Of a DNA stretch of 64,000 bases, positions 1 to 8,533 are shown piece after piece. This DNA comes from Flavihumibacter stibioxidans (GTDB taxonomy: Bacteria > Bacteroidota > Bacteroidia > Chitinophagales > Chitinophagaceae), in NCBI RefSeq assembly GCF_014332695.1, contig NZ_MBUA01000030.1, positions 62,001 to 126,000 of the forward strand. Reading direction: 5' to 3'. Made by a program: the position numbers and the translations under genes. Under the pieces are notes generated by a model, which worked only from the letters and a program-made list of their open reading frames with translations, ran no database searches and had not been told where the DNA came from. Each line of letters starts with the position of its first letter. Within the stretch, counting starts at the first letter, position 1.

Positions 1-50
1 CCATCGATGACAAGCAGTTGAATGAGCTGAGTATTACCCTAAGCGTCTGA
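1..50 (+). CDS. C-terminal tail of an upstream gene (partial)
   Basis: Reading from base 3, an open frame gives IDDKQLNELSITLSV and then stops at TGA (48-50). The function cannot be told from 15 residues. The frame is chosen because it stays open from the window edge and ends Val-stop as GTC TGA inside the GTCTGAC repeat that begins at 43, the same phase seen at the ends of uvrA (9637) and the oxidoreductase at 38571. Whether it is a real gene end must be read from the sequence to the left. Confidence 0.45.
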   Translation, partial: IDDKQLNELSITLSV

Positions 51-86
51 CATGCGTCTGACGTTCGTCTGACGTACGTCAGACGC
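43..86. repeat. GTCTGACGT palindrome, spacerless type
   Basis: Three GTCTGAC units in direct order (from 45, 56 and 67) are followed by one inverted unit (GTCAGAC). The last two form a perfect 20-bp palindrome at 66-85 with no loop. It is the same class as the elements at 29326-29380 and 46920-46963. It begins inside the last codons of the partial gene at the window edge and ends 16 bp before the next start codon. Confidence 0.85.
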
Positions 87-102
87 ATCAAAAAAAAGTA
101 GC

Positions 103-612
103 ATGAAAACCCTGATGATATACCGGATCATTACCTATCTGTTGTTTGCGGTAGGTGGATTTATGGCCCTGATGCTGCTGACCATGCTCATGGCGGCACT
201 TACCAACCCGGTATTGTTGTTGCCCGTATTCCTGGTGGCCTGTGTGGTAATCTATACCTATAGCAGCTGGCGTTTCCTGACCAGGGGAATAGATGCACAT
301 ATGTACTGCAAGCCATCCCTGCGAGACCTTATCAAAGTAAATGGCTATGGCACCATGGCTTTTGCCGTGATGACCCTGATCCAGTGCCTTACCCTGATAT
401 TGAACCCGGCACTGCTGAATGATATTCTTGAACAGGCCATGTCCATGCAGAAAGCGTCTGTGGAAGGGATGGAGGAAATGATGAGTAAATTCATGCATTT
501 CCTGCTCAGGTTCTTACTGGTATATTGCAGCATTCTGCTATTACATATATTCCAGACATTTAAATTGGTTCGGCAGCATGCTGATGCATTTCAGCAGCCG
601 CCGAACACATGA
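103..612 (+). CDS. Small integral membrane protein of unknown function
   Basis: A 169-residue protein that I do not recognise. It has hydrophobic stretches at about residues 7-28, 31-52, 83-104 and 133-153, so it is probably a four-helix inner-membrane protein. A Met-rich loop (residues about 108-130) lies between helices three and four. The ATG at 103 is the first start after the palindrome at 43-86 and there is no good alternative. It stands alone: the next gene starts 306 bp later behind its own promoter. Function unknown. Confidence 0.7.
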   Translation: MKTLMIYRIITYLLFAVGGFMALMLLTMLMAALTNPVLLLPVFLVACVVIYTYSSWRFLTRGIDAHMYCKPSLRDLIKVNGYGTMAFAVMTLIQCLTLILNPALLNDILEQAMSMQKASVEGMEEMMSKFMHFLLRFLLVYCSILLLHIFQTFKLVRQHADAFQQPPNT

Positions 613-623
613 GACTGACCTTC

Positions 624-799
624 TCATTTAACACCGAAGTCGTACACTTTCGGATTGTCCACTCCGTTCACACTCATGGACCCTGCCAGCGTATATAAGG
701 CTGTTTTTGCCCGGCCCTGAAGCGATTATCCCACTCAGTTAATGCCTGCACCAGGCCATAAAAAAGCAGGTTGATTATTGCAAGCCCATTGTTTATAAT
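624..799 (-). pseudogene. Possible coding remnant in two frames (intergenic 613-918)
   Basis: The minus strand of this otherwise empty 306-bp gap holds two overlapping open stretches without a convincing start. One (677-799) ends in EWDNRFRAGQKQPYIRWQGP then TGA. The other (624-725) ends in SMSVNGVDNPKVYDFGVK then TGA. Both read like real protein and they overlap in different frames, as expected for a decayed gene with a frameshift. An ATG at 677 overlaps the first stop, so a tiny coupled ORF is also possible. No family recognised; the coding call rests only on composition. Confidence 0.25.
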
Positions 800-820
800 T
801 CATACCATTTGAGCAGGAAT

Positions 821-853
821 ATTGTGTACCAACAATCCAATTCCTTATATTTG
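821..853 (+). promoter_or_regulatory. Bacteroidota-type promoter of the ATP-grasp cluster
   Basis: An ATTG box at 821-824 is followed after 21 bp by TATATTTG (846-853), matching the Bacteroidota primary sigma pattern (TTTG, 19-21 bp, TAnnTTTG). The predicted transcription start is near base 860, which is the first base of the hairpin described next. Confidence 0.55.
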
Positions 854-859
854 ATCAAA

Positions 860-903
860 GGGTTGCTTGCTCCAGGTGTGGAGCAGGCAACCCTTTTTTA
901 TTT
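860..903 (+). terminator. Strong hairpin plus U-run at the predicted 5' end of the ATP-grasp transcript
   Basis: Bases 860-873 pair with 880-893 (14-bp stem with one G-U pair, six-base loop) and are followed by TTTTTTATTT. It has every mark of an intrinsic terminator, but it begins where transcription from the promoter at 821-853 should start, 16 bp before the ATG at 919. It could be an attenuator, a 5' stabilising hairpin, or a terminator for readthrough from the left. A similar layout precedes kup (59894-59931). Confidence 0.6.
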
Positions 904-918
904 ACCTAACCGAAATCT

Positions 919-2370
919 ATGATCGATGATTCCGTTTTCAGTAATTATTGCATGATACCCGATTCCTGGGATGAAATGTGCGATGGAACGGGCATCCGGC
1001 AACCTTATCAGCAGGTATTCCAGGCGCTGAACCAGCTTTCACCGGCCACGCTGGCCGACAAAGACAAACTGGCCGGAGAGTTATTCCTGAACCAGGGAAT
1101 CACGTTTACCGTGTACACCGATAACGAGGGTATTGAACGCATCTTCCCCTTTGACATCATTCCCAGGATCATTCCCGGTCATGAGTGGTCGCAGATCGAA
1201 GCCGGCATTGCACAAAGGCTGAAAGCGCTGAACATGTTTCTGCGGGATATCTATTCGGAACAGCAGATACTGAAAGACAAGGTAATCCCTTCCTCACTCA
1301 TTGCCTCCTGCCAGCACTTTACCCGGGAAGTATATGGCATCAGGCCGCCGCACGACCTCCACGTACACATTTCAGGCATTGACCTGATCAGGGGTGGAGA
1401 CGGCAGTTATTACGTGCTGGAAGACAACCTGAGAACACCGTCGGGCGTATCGTATATGCTGGAAAACAGGGAGGTCACCAAGCGCCTGTTCCCGGATCTG
1501 CTTAGCGCCAATAAAGTGAGGATGGTAAACAATTATCCGCTGGAACTTTATAATATCCTGGTATCACTGGCACCCAGGCAAATCACCCATCCAACAGTGG
1601 TATTGCTCACACCAGGGATATTCAATTCAGCTTATTACGAACATACATTTCTCGCCAGGACGATGGGCATTCCGTTGGTAGAGGGACGGGACCTGATGGT
1701 AGACAACCACAAAGTGTTTATGAAAACAACTTTGGGCTTACAGCAGGTTGATGTTATTTACCGCAGGATTGACGATGATTATATGGATCCGCTGGCATTT
1801 CGACCCGACAGCACCCTTGGCATTCCGGGTATTCTGGGGGCCTACAGGAAAGGAAATATTGCCATCGTCAACGCGCTGGGAAATGGCGTGGCCGACGACA
1901 AGGCCGTGTATGCCTATGTACCGGATATGATCAGGTATTACCTCAACGAAAATCCTATTCTTCCCAATGTGCCCACCTATCAGCTCGCAGATGGTGATGC
2001 CAGGAATTTCACGTTCGACAATGTGCACAAGATGGTGATCAAGCGAACCAATCAATCCGGCGGTTATGGCATGCTGATGGGAAATTCTGCCAGCGATGAA
2101 GAAATCTCCCAAATGCTGCAGGCGGTAAGCGAGGACCCGAGAAGTTACATCGCGCAGCCCATCATCAACATATCAACCGTTCCCTGTTTTATCAATAACC
2201 AGTTCCAGCCCCGCCATGTTGACCTGCGGCCATTTGCACTCTGCGGGCCAGATGGCATCAAAATCGTTCCCGGTGGACTCACCCGTGTAGCGCTTCGGGA
2301 AGGCTCGCTGGTGGTGAACTCATCGCAAGGCGGCGGAAGCAAGGATACCTGGATTCTGAACAACCAATAA
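919..2370 (+). CDS. Circularly permuted type 2 ATP-grasp protein
   Basis: A 483-residue member of the COG2308 (DUF404/DUF407) family of circularly permuted ATP-grasp enzymes, at the usual family length. ATP-grasp enzymes join a carboxylate to an amine or thiol through an acyl-phosphate; the substrate of this family is not established. Recognisable blocks are VLEDNLRTPSG (about residue 168), DDDYMDPLAFRPDS near 286 and VIKRTNQSGGYGML near 375, probably nucleotide- and metal-binding parts. There is no signal peptide. It is the first gene of a three-gene run with the alpha-E protein (27 bp later) and a transglutaminase-like protein. That association recurs in many bacteria and has been read as a peptide-bond-forming and peptide-cleaving set; this is inference. 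Confidence 0.88.
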   Translation: MIDDSVFSNYCMIPDSWDEMCDGTGIRQPYQQVFQALNQLSPATLADKDKLAGELFLNQGITFTVYTDNEGIERIFPFDIIPRIIPGHEWSQIEAGIAQRLKALNMFLRDIYSEQQILKDKVIPSSLIASCQHFTREVYGIRPPHDLHVHISGIDLIRGGDGSYYVLEDNLRTPSGVSYMLENREVTKRLFPDLLSANKVRMVNNYPLELYNILVSLAPRQITHPTVVLLTPGIFNSAYYEHTFLARTMGIPLVEGRDLMVDNHKVFMKTTLGLQQVDVIYRRIDDDYMDPLAFRPDSTLGIPGILGAYRKGNIAIVNALGNGVADDKAVYAYVPDMIRYYLNENPILPNVPTYQLADGDARNFTFDNVHKMVIKRTNQSGGYGMLMGNSASDEEISQMLQAVSEDPRSYIAQPIINISTVPCFINNQFQPRHVDLRPFALCGPDGIKIVPGGLTRVALREGSLVVNSSQGGGSKDTWILNNQ

Positions 2371-2397
2371 CATAACACTGACCCACACCCGAAGAAT

Positions 2398-3339
2398 ATG
2401 CTAAGCAGAATTGCCGATTCACTTTTCTGGCTCAACAGGTACCTTGAAAGAGGAGATGCCATGTTGCGGGCCATGCACATCAATTATACCCTCTGGCTGG
2501 ACAAGGGAGAATATTCAAATCAAAACTGGAAGATGCTCTCCAATATGTTCAGCTCTGCGGAGGAACAGAAACGAGTGTCACTGGAGCAGGAACCGCTTCG
2601 GCTGGTTCAGCACCTTATATATGACACTTCCAACGGCAATGCGATCCGTGCCATGATCATCAAAGCGAGGGAGAACGCCAGAGGCGCACAGGACCATATT
2701 ACCAAGGAAGTATGGGAACAGGTGAACCAGATATACCACCTGATCAACAACCCCATGCTGGAGCAAAAGCTCATGCGGAATGATGCACTGGCCGTATTGC
2801 AGGAGGTTGCCACCCAGTTGCTGCTTTATCATGGAGTATCAGACAGCACCATGCCCAGGAATATGGGCTGGAATTTCATGACGATCGGGAAATTTACGGA
2901 ACGCTGCATCATCAGCCTTGAACTGGCCGACCGTTTTTTTGCGGAAACGGCTTATGACCTGGACCAGACCAGGGATGTATTATACTGGAGAAACCTGCTG
3001 CTTTCGCTTTCAGGATATGAACTCTACCTGAAAACCTACCGGAGCCCGCAGCATAACCTGAATGTGATCGACCAGGTTTTATTCAATAAGGCCTTCAACC
3101 GCTCGGCAGCCTATTGCCTCGACAGAATCGGGTTCTACCTGCAGAAAGTCAGTGTGCACAATACAAGCGAGGATTCCCGGGGACTGCTCAAAAATTTTGG
3201 CCGCTTGCACAGCAGCATAGAATTTTCGGATATGAATACGATCCGGGAAAAGGGATTACAGCCCTATCTTCAGGAAATCAAAACAGACCTGCTTCAGTTT
3301 AACCAGAAATTTAACCAGCTTTTCTTTTCATACGCGTAA
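2398..3339 (+). CDS. Alpha-E domain protein (COG2307/DUF403)
   Basis: A 313-residue, largely helical protein starting MLSRIADSLFWLNRYLERGD, the characteristic opening of alpha-E domain proteins. The family occurs almost always beside type 2 circularly permuted ATP-grasp genes, and its biochemical role is unknown. It has no signal peptide or membrane segment, so it is expected in the cytoplasm. The gene lies 27 bp after the ATP-grasp stop and 8 bp before the transglutaminase start, which makes a shared transcript very likely. Confidence 0.88.
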   Translation: MLSRIADSLFWLNRYLERGDAMLRAMHINYTLWLDKGEYSNQNWKMLSNMFSSAEEQKRVSLEQEPLRLVQHLIYDTSNGNAIRAMIIKARENARGAQDHITKEVWEQVNQIYHLINNPMLEQKLMRNDALAVLQEVATQLLLYHGVSDSTMPRNMGWNFMTIGKFTERCIISLELADRFFAETAYDLDQTRDVLYWRNLLLSLSGYELYLKTYRSPQHNLNVIDQVLFNKAFNRSAAYCLDRIGFYLQKVSVHNTSEDSRGLLKNFGRLHSSIEFSDMNTIREKGLQPYLQEIKTDLLQFNQKFNQLFFSYA

Positions 3340-3347
3340 GCCATCAT

Positions 3348-4289
3348 ATGTCCACATTCAGCATACACCATATTACCAGTTATGAGTACGATCGTGCGGT
3401 TACCGAAAGCGTTAATGAAATAAGGATATTCCCCTACCAGTGCGCGGAACAGGAAGTGCTGCAACACGACCTGATCATATCAGGGCAACCTGATCTTCAT
3501 ATTTTTACCGACTACTGGGGAAACCGTGCCGGCCTTTTCAACCTGAACGCATCCCATACAGAACTGGTCATTGAAAGTCGCCTACTGGTGAGGGCCAAGG
3601 CTCCTGCGGAGAGGCCCCTGAATTTCAATACCGGATTGGATGCCCTGGAGGGGGAAGTGCCGGATAATATACTTCTCGTTGATCTGGGAAGGCCTGAGAA
3701 AATCAGCAACCAGGCAGCGATAGACGAAATTGTGCAACAAATATTTCAACCATGGAAATCTGTGGCGGCTATTGTACAGGATTGTTGCCAGTTTATCTAC
3801 CGGCACTTTACCTATATTAAGGGAATCACAGATATTGAAACCACTGTGGATGAAATCATTGACCACCGTTCGGGAGTATGCCAGGATTTTGCCCATCTGA
3901 TGTTACAGGTGTTGCGTACCATGCAAATCCCCAGCCGTTATGTCAGCGGGTATATTTGTCCCAATAAAAATGGCTTAAGGGGTGAAGGTGCCACGCATGC
4001 CTGGGTGGAAGCATGGATTCCGGGTTTTGGCTGGGCGGGCATTGATCCCACCAATAATATCTGGGTTTCCAACACCCACATAAAGCTGGCTGTTGGACGA
4101 AACTTCAAAGATTGCTCACCTGTAAAGGGAACCTTTAAGGGGCCGGCCCACCAGAAAATGTTTGTATATGTTTCGGTGGGATATGAGGATGGACATCATT
4201 TTGAAGAAAAAAGCCTGGTGAAGTTACCAGACACATTTGACCAGCAGGTACTCCTGCAGGAATCAGACCTGAGGGCCATGCAGCAATAA
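3348..4289 (+). CDS. Transglutaminase-like cysteine peptidase family protein
   Basis: A 313-residue protein with the bacterial transglutaminase N-terminal beta domain (about 1-90, starting FSIHHITSYEYD) and a transglutaminase core. The catalytic triad is visible: Cys in SGVCQDFAHLM (about residue 182), His in ATHAWVEAWIPG (about 216) and Asp in GIDPTNN (about 232). Such proteins are usually predicted peptidases or amidases. No signal peptide is visible, so it probably acts in the cytoplasm with the two upstream proteins. Its conserved place as third gene suggests it removes or exchanges an amide group made by the ATP-grasp enzyme; this is inference. Confidence 0.88.
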   Translation: MSTFSIHHITSYEYDRAVTESVNEIRIFPYQCAEQEVLQHDLIISGQPDLHIFTDYWGNRAGLFNLNASHTELVIESRLLVRAKAPAERPLNFNTGLDALEGEVPDNILLVDLGRPEKISNQAAIDEIVQQIFQPWKSVAAIVQDCCQFIYRHFTYIKGITDIETTVDEIIDHRSGVCQDFAHLMLQVLRTMQIPSRYVSGYICPNKNGLRGEGATHAWVEAWIPGFGWAGIDPTNNIWVSNTHIKLAVGRNFKDCSPVKGTFKGPAHQKMFVYVSVGYEDGHHFEEKSLVKLPDTFDQQVLLQESDLRAMQQ

Positions 4290-4345
4290 GGAGGGGATGA
4301 TTTGATTGGGCACATTTTCCTAATTTCACATCCCACAACAGGAAC

Positions 4346-5608
4346 ATGCCCACACCACTTGCAGAAAGACTTCGCCCCGTATCGCTCGATGACCTGGCCG
4401 GACAGGAACACCTGACCGGGAAAGGCAGCATTCTGCGAAAGGCAATTGACCAGGGCGTGGTTCCTTCCATGATTTTGTGGGGCCCGCCGGGAGTAGGTAA
4501 AACCACCATTGCCAATATCATTGCGCATACCCTGGACACACCTTTTTATACTTTAAGCGCCATTTCTTCCGGGGTAAAGGAAGTGAGGGAAGTCATTGAA
4601 GCCGCCCGCAGGCAGGATAAAGCCATTTTGTTCATTGACGAAATACACCGGTTCAATAAATCACAGCAGGATGCTCTTCTGGGGGCCGTCGAAAAAGGAA
4701 CCATTACGCTGATAGGTGCCACAACGGAAAACCCTTCCTTTGAAGTAAACAGTGCCCTCCTGAGCCGATGCCAGGTGTATGTACTGAAACCGCTGGAGGA
4801 GAAACACCTGGTCGCATTGCTGCAACATGCCATTGAAAAAGACGAATGGTTAATGCAACAATCGGTCACCTTGAAAGAAACGGAAGCGATGATCAGGATT
4901 TCGGGTGGGGATGCCCGTAAGCTGCTCAATCTTCTTGAACTGGTGGTTCAATCTGCGGGTGCAAATCCCCCCATTATCATAACCGACGACCTGGTGATGC
5001 TGGTGGCCCAGCAGAAAGTGGCGATGTATGACAAACAGGGCGAGCAACACTACGATATCATTTCCGCCTTTATAAAATCAGTACGGGGCAGCGATCCCAA
5101 TGGTGCCGTTTATTGGCTGGCAAGGATGCTTGAGGGTGGGGAAGACGTAAAATTTATCGCCCGCCGGATGGTTATCCTGGCAAGTGAAGATATCGGCAAT
5201 GCCAATCCCAATGCCCTACTGCTGGCGAATGCCGCATTTGATGCCGTTAACAAGATCGGACCTCCCGAATCGAGGATCATCCTGTCGCAATGCGCTGTTT
5301 ACCTGGCCACATCACCAAAGAGTAATGCCAGCTATCTGGCTATAGATGAGGCTTTGGCCATGGTGAGACAAACAGGCGATCTTCCTGTTCCGATGCACCT
5401 TCGCAACGCACCAACACAACTAATGAAGAACCAGGGCTACGCGAAAGGGTACCAGTATTCGCACAATTTTGAAAACAATTTCTCACCACAGGAATACCTT
5501 CCCGATGCCATTCGCGGACATGCTTTTTTCAAGCCTGGAAAAAATGCGAGGGAAGAAGATATAAGGAAGTTTTTATTGCAACGCTGGAAAGAAAAATACA
5601 ATTACTGA
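4346..5608 (+). CDS. rarA: Replication-associated recombination protein A (RarA/MgsA)
   Basis: A 420-residue AAA+ ATPase of the RarA/MgsA/WRNIP1 family, which acts at stalled replication forks. Visible motifs are Walker A GPPGVGKTT (about residue 47), Walker B FIDEIHRFN (about 95), sensor 1 GATTENPSFE and arginine finger LLSRCQVY. The C-terminal half carries the tetramerisation domain, including GSDPNGAVYWLARML. Length is normal. It starts 56 bp after the transglutaminase gene. The M28 peptidase ATG follows its stop by one base, so the two are probably cotranscribed although their functions look unrelated. Confidence 0.95.
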   Translation: MPTPLAERLRPVSLDDLAGQEHLTGKGSILRKAIDQGVVPSMILWGPPGVGKTTIANIIAHTLDTPFYTLSAISSGVKEVREVIEAARRQDKAILFIDEIHRFNKSQQDALLGAVEKGTITLIGATTENPSFEVNSALLSRCQVYVLKPLEEKHLVALLQHAIEKDEWLMQQSVTLKETEAMIRISGGDARKLLNLLELVVQSAGANPPIIITDDLVMLVAQQKVAMYDKQGEQHYDIISAFIKSVRGSDPNGAVYWLARMLEGGEDVKFIARRMVILASEDIGNANPNALLLANAAFDAVNKIGPPESRIILSQCAVYLATSPKSNASYLAIDEALAMVRQTGDLPVPMHLRNAPTQLMKNQGYAKGYQYSHNFENNFSPQEYLPDAIRGHAFFKPGKNAREEDIRKFLLQRWKEKYNY

Positions 5609-5609
5609 A

Positions 5610-6959
5610 ATGAAAAAAACTCTGATTATTGCCAGTTTTATACTGGGTAGCAATTGCGTTCAGTCGCAAACAATGGTGGTACGTGATCCTTCCATTGAAC
5701 AGATGGTAAAGCAGGTTTCCGCTGATTCACTCCGCGCCTACATCAACCAGCTTGTATCCTACGGAACCCGACATACCATGAGTTCCGTCACAGACCAGAA
5801 AACAGGAATCGGCGCCGCCCGCAACTGGGTGCTGAAAAAATTCAATGAATTTGCAAGCCACAGTAACGGAAGGATGACTGCCTTCGTTGACACAACAACG
5901 TTAGAGCCTGACGGCCGCCGCATCAACAAGCGGGTGAACCTGGGCAATGCCATGGCCATTCTGAAGGGAACCGATCCGGCTGACAAAAGGATATTCATGA
6001 TCAGCGGGCATATTGACAGCAGGGTAACGGATGTGATGAACGCCAATGCCGAAGCACCTGGTGCGAATGATGATGGCAGCGGTGTGGCGGCAGTGGTGGA
6101 AGCGGCCCGAATCATGAGTCACTCTTCTTTTCCGGCAACCATCATTTTCGTGGCAGTAAGCGGTGAGGAGCAGGGGTTGCTGGGAGCCGGATACCTGGCA
6201 GAAAAAGCCAAAAAGGAAAACTGGCAGCTTGAAGCTTTGCTGAATAATGATATCATGGGCAGCAATAACAGCAATGAAACCAATATCATTGACAATACCA
6301 GGTTACGTGTATTCAGTGAAGGACTGCCTGCGTTCGAACTCGACAAGCAGGCTGCGGGCATCAGGGGGCTTGGCATGGAAAATGACGGACGCTCACGCCA
6401 GCTTGCCCGATATGTAAAAGAAGTGGGTGAAAGATATGTGGATCACCTGGAAATAAAACTGATTTACCGCAACGACCGATTCCTTCGTGGTGGCGACCAT
6501 ACTCCTTTTGTACAAAGAGGATTTGCTGCAGTCCGCCTGACTGAGATGAATGAGAATTTCAATCACCAGCACCAGGACCTGAGAAAGGAGAATGGCATTC
6601 AATACGGAGACCTTCCTGAATTTATGGATTTTGAGTACCTCCGCAAGAATACTGCCGTTAACCTGGCTTGCCTGGCGAATCTTGCCAGCTCACCAGCCGC
6701 GCCGCAGGAAGTAAAAATAGATGTGAAAAACCTGACAAACTCATCCCTTTTATATTGGAAAGCTCCAGCACATGGAAAAGTGAAAGGTTACTATATATTG
6801 ATGCGGGAAACCAGCTCCGGACACTGGGAAAAGAAATTCTTCACCACTGAAACATCCCTGCGTCTGCCTTATTCTAAAGACAATTATTTCTTCGCAGTTC
6901 AAAGTGTCAGTGAATCAGGAAATGAAAGCCTGGCCATTTCACCGGCTGTTGGCAGATAA
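5610..6959 (+). CDS. Secreted M28-family zinc aminopeptidase with C-terminal Fn3-like domain
   Basis: A 449-residue metallopeptidase with an N-terminal signal peptide (MKKTLIIASFILGSNC). The two-zinc site of the M28 family is visible in order: His/Asp in SGHIDSR, bridging Asp in GANDDGSG, Glu-Glu in SGEEQGLLGAGY, Asp in LLNNDIMGS and His in GGDHTPF. Residues about 360-449 look like a fibronectin type III domain that may bind carbohydrate or protein. It should be periplasmic or surface-exposed and remove N-terminal amino acids from peptides. A conventional Cys at 16 could make it a lipoprotein, but the lipobox (LGSNC) is poor. Confidence 0.9.
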   Translation: MKKTLIIASFILGSNCVQSQTMVVRDPSIEQMVKQVSADSLRAYINQLVSYGTRHTMSSVTDQKTGIGAARNWVLKKFNEFASHSNGRMTAFVDTTTLEPDGRRINKRVNLGNAMAILKGTDPADKRIFMISGHIDSRVTDVMNANAEAPGANDDGSGVAAVVEAARIMSHSSFPATIIFVAVSGEEQGLLGAGYLAEKAKKENWQLEALLNNDIMGSNNSNETNIIDNTRLRVFSEGLPAFELDKQAAGIRGLGMENDGRSRQLARYVKEVGERYVDHLEIKLIYRNDRFLRGGDHTPFVQRGFAAVRLTEMNENFNHQHQDLRKENGIQYGDLPEFMDFEYLRKNTAVNLACLANLASSPAAPQEVKIDVKNLTNSSLLYWKAPAHGKVKGYYILMRETSSGHWEKKFFTTETSLRLPYSKDNYFFAVQSVSESGNESLAISPAVGR

Positions 6960-6969
6960 AATAACGACG

Positions 6970-7419
6970 ATGAACATTCAATGGGAGTTAAAAAAATTTG
7001 CCGATCTGTCGCCTCATGAGTTGTACCAATTGTTGAGGCTGCGGAGCGAAGTATTCGTTGTGGAACAAAATTGTGTATTCCTGGACATGGATAACAAGGA
7101 CCAGCAGTGCTGGCATTTACTGGGCTGGAAGGGCAACCTTCTGGCCGCTTCCACCAGGCTGGTGCCGCCGGGCTTATCCTATGAAGAGATGTCCATCGGC
7201 AGGGTGGTAAGTTCGCCACAGGTCAGGGGTGAAGGAATTGGCCGCGAGCTGATGAAGGAATCCGTCAAAGCCTGCCATCAACTGTTTGGCCATCATCCCA
7301 TCAGGATCGGGGCCCAGCTTTACCTGGAAAAATTCTACACATTACTCGGTTTTAACACCGATGGGGAAGTTTACCTGGAAGATGGCATTGAACACGTAGA
7401 GATGCTAATGCCGGCATAG
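6970..7419 (+). CDS. GNAT N-acetyltransferase, ElaA-type
   Basis: A 149-residue protein matching the ElaA branch of GNAT acetyltransferases: N-terminal LYQLLRLRSEVFVVEQNC and the acetyl-CoA loop VRGEGIGRELM (about residue 79). The substrate is unknown. The frame is open upstream to an ATG at 6904, but that would overlap the peptidase by 56 bp and add 22 residues not typical of the family. The ATG at 6970, ten bases after the peptidase stop, gives the normal start (MNIQWELKKFADL). Probably the last gene of a rarA transcript. Confidence 0.85.
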   Translation: MNIQWELKKFADLSPHELYQLLRLRSEVFVVEQNCVFLDMDNKDQQCWHLLGWKGNLLAASTRLVPPGLSYEEMSIGRVVSSPQVRGEGIGRELMKESVKACHQLFGHHPIRIGAQLYLEKFYTLLGFNTDGEVYLEDGIEHVEMLMPA

Positions 7420-7541
7420 TAATATCAGCAGGTAGTTTTACGAAGGTTAAAAAAAAGATTACGAAAGCTATACGAGGAAGATATTCTTCATCGTTTCTAA
7501 CTGTAATCCATGTAACCGTTCGAAAACAAAATCTGATATTC

Positions 7542-8507
7542 ATGAAACAGCATTTACCTCATTTCCTGCGTAAATGTGCCTTATCCATCCTAGCACTAGC
7601 AATCACTCAGGCATCTTTCAGCCAGTCTGGAATTTTCACTGAAGTTGAGGCCGGCATTACTTTTGGACCGTCAAATTTCCTTGGAGATCTTGGAGGCACC
7701 AGAGGTATAGGAAGGGGATTTCTGAAAGACAATAACTTTCCCATGACCAGGTTCATGGTAGGCGCGCACATTACGGCACACACTTCCCCCCTGCTGGCAT
7801 TTCGCCTGGCAGCCAATTATGGAACCATCTCCGGAAAAGACGAGATCATTAAAGGCCAGGGAGGATGGGAAGAAGCCAGGAAGTTCCGCAATTCCGATTT
7901 CCGTTCCAGGATAATCGAAGGGATGTTGGTTGCTGAAGTATATCCGACAGTTTTCCTGGAATGGGATGTGGAAGATTTATACAGGAAATTCAGGCCCTAT
8001 GGTGTAATCGGTGTGGGTGTATTCAACTTCAACCCCCAGGGAACGGATCCGCTGACCGGGCAATATGTAAACCTGAAGGACCTGAGCACCGAAGGACAGG
8101 GCTTCCCTGAATATGCGGACCGCAAGCCGTACAAACTGACCCAGATGAATATTCCGATGGGACTTGGTGTAAAGTATTTCGTGAGTGAAAGGACCAGTAT
8201 TGCACTGGAAATAATCCACCGCAAAACCTTTACAGACTACATCGATGATGTGAGCACTACTTACATTGACCCGAATTTATTTGACCAGTATTTTGGAGTT
8301 GGATCCCAGAAAGCACAATTAGCCAGGAGGATGGCCAACAAAACAGACCAGAGCGGCAGTGCCAATGCGGGATATGGTCCTGGTGACAAGAGGGGAACAT
8401 CCAGCAACATGGACTCATACTATTCTTTTGGTTTCAAGCTGAACTTTAAGCTGCAGAGATCTGAGGATGATTACAAACGAATAAAGTGTCCGACTATGCG
8501 CTTCTAA
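7542..8507 (+). CDS. Outer-membrane beta-barrel protein, PorG/DUF6089-like
   Basis: A 321-residue protein with a signal peptide (about 1-28, ending TQASFSQ). It opens with the DUF6089 pattern (FTEVEAGITFGPSNFLGDLGG) followed by alternating hydrophobic strands with aromatic ends, as in a small outer-membrane barrel. DUF6089 includes PorG, an outer-membrane part of the type IX secretion system, and T9SS cargo is present at the right end of this window. A long hydrophilic insertion at about 245-290 lies before the final strand (SYYSFGFKLNFKLQ). Assignment to PorG itself is uncertain because several paralogues are common per genome. Confidence 0.75.
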   Translation: MKQHLPHFLRKCALSILALAITQASFSQSGIFTEVEAGITFGPSNFLGDLGGTRGIGRGFLKDNNFPMTRFMVGAHITAHTSPLLAFRLAANYGTISGKDEIIKGQGGWEEARKFRNSDFRSRIIEGMLVAEVYPTVFLEWDVEDLYRKFRPYGVIGVGVFNFNPQGTDPLTGQYVNLKDLSTEGQGFPEYADRKPYKLTQMNIPMGLGVKYFVSERTSIALEIIHRKTFTDYIDDVSTTYIDPNLFDQYFGVGSQKAQLARRMANKTDQSGSANAGYGPGDKRGTSSNMDSYYSFGFKLNFKLQRSEDDYKRIKCPTMRF

Positions 8508-8533
8508 ACCCTATATTCATTTAATCCGAACCC

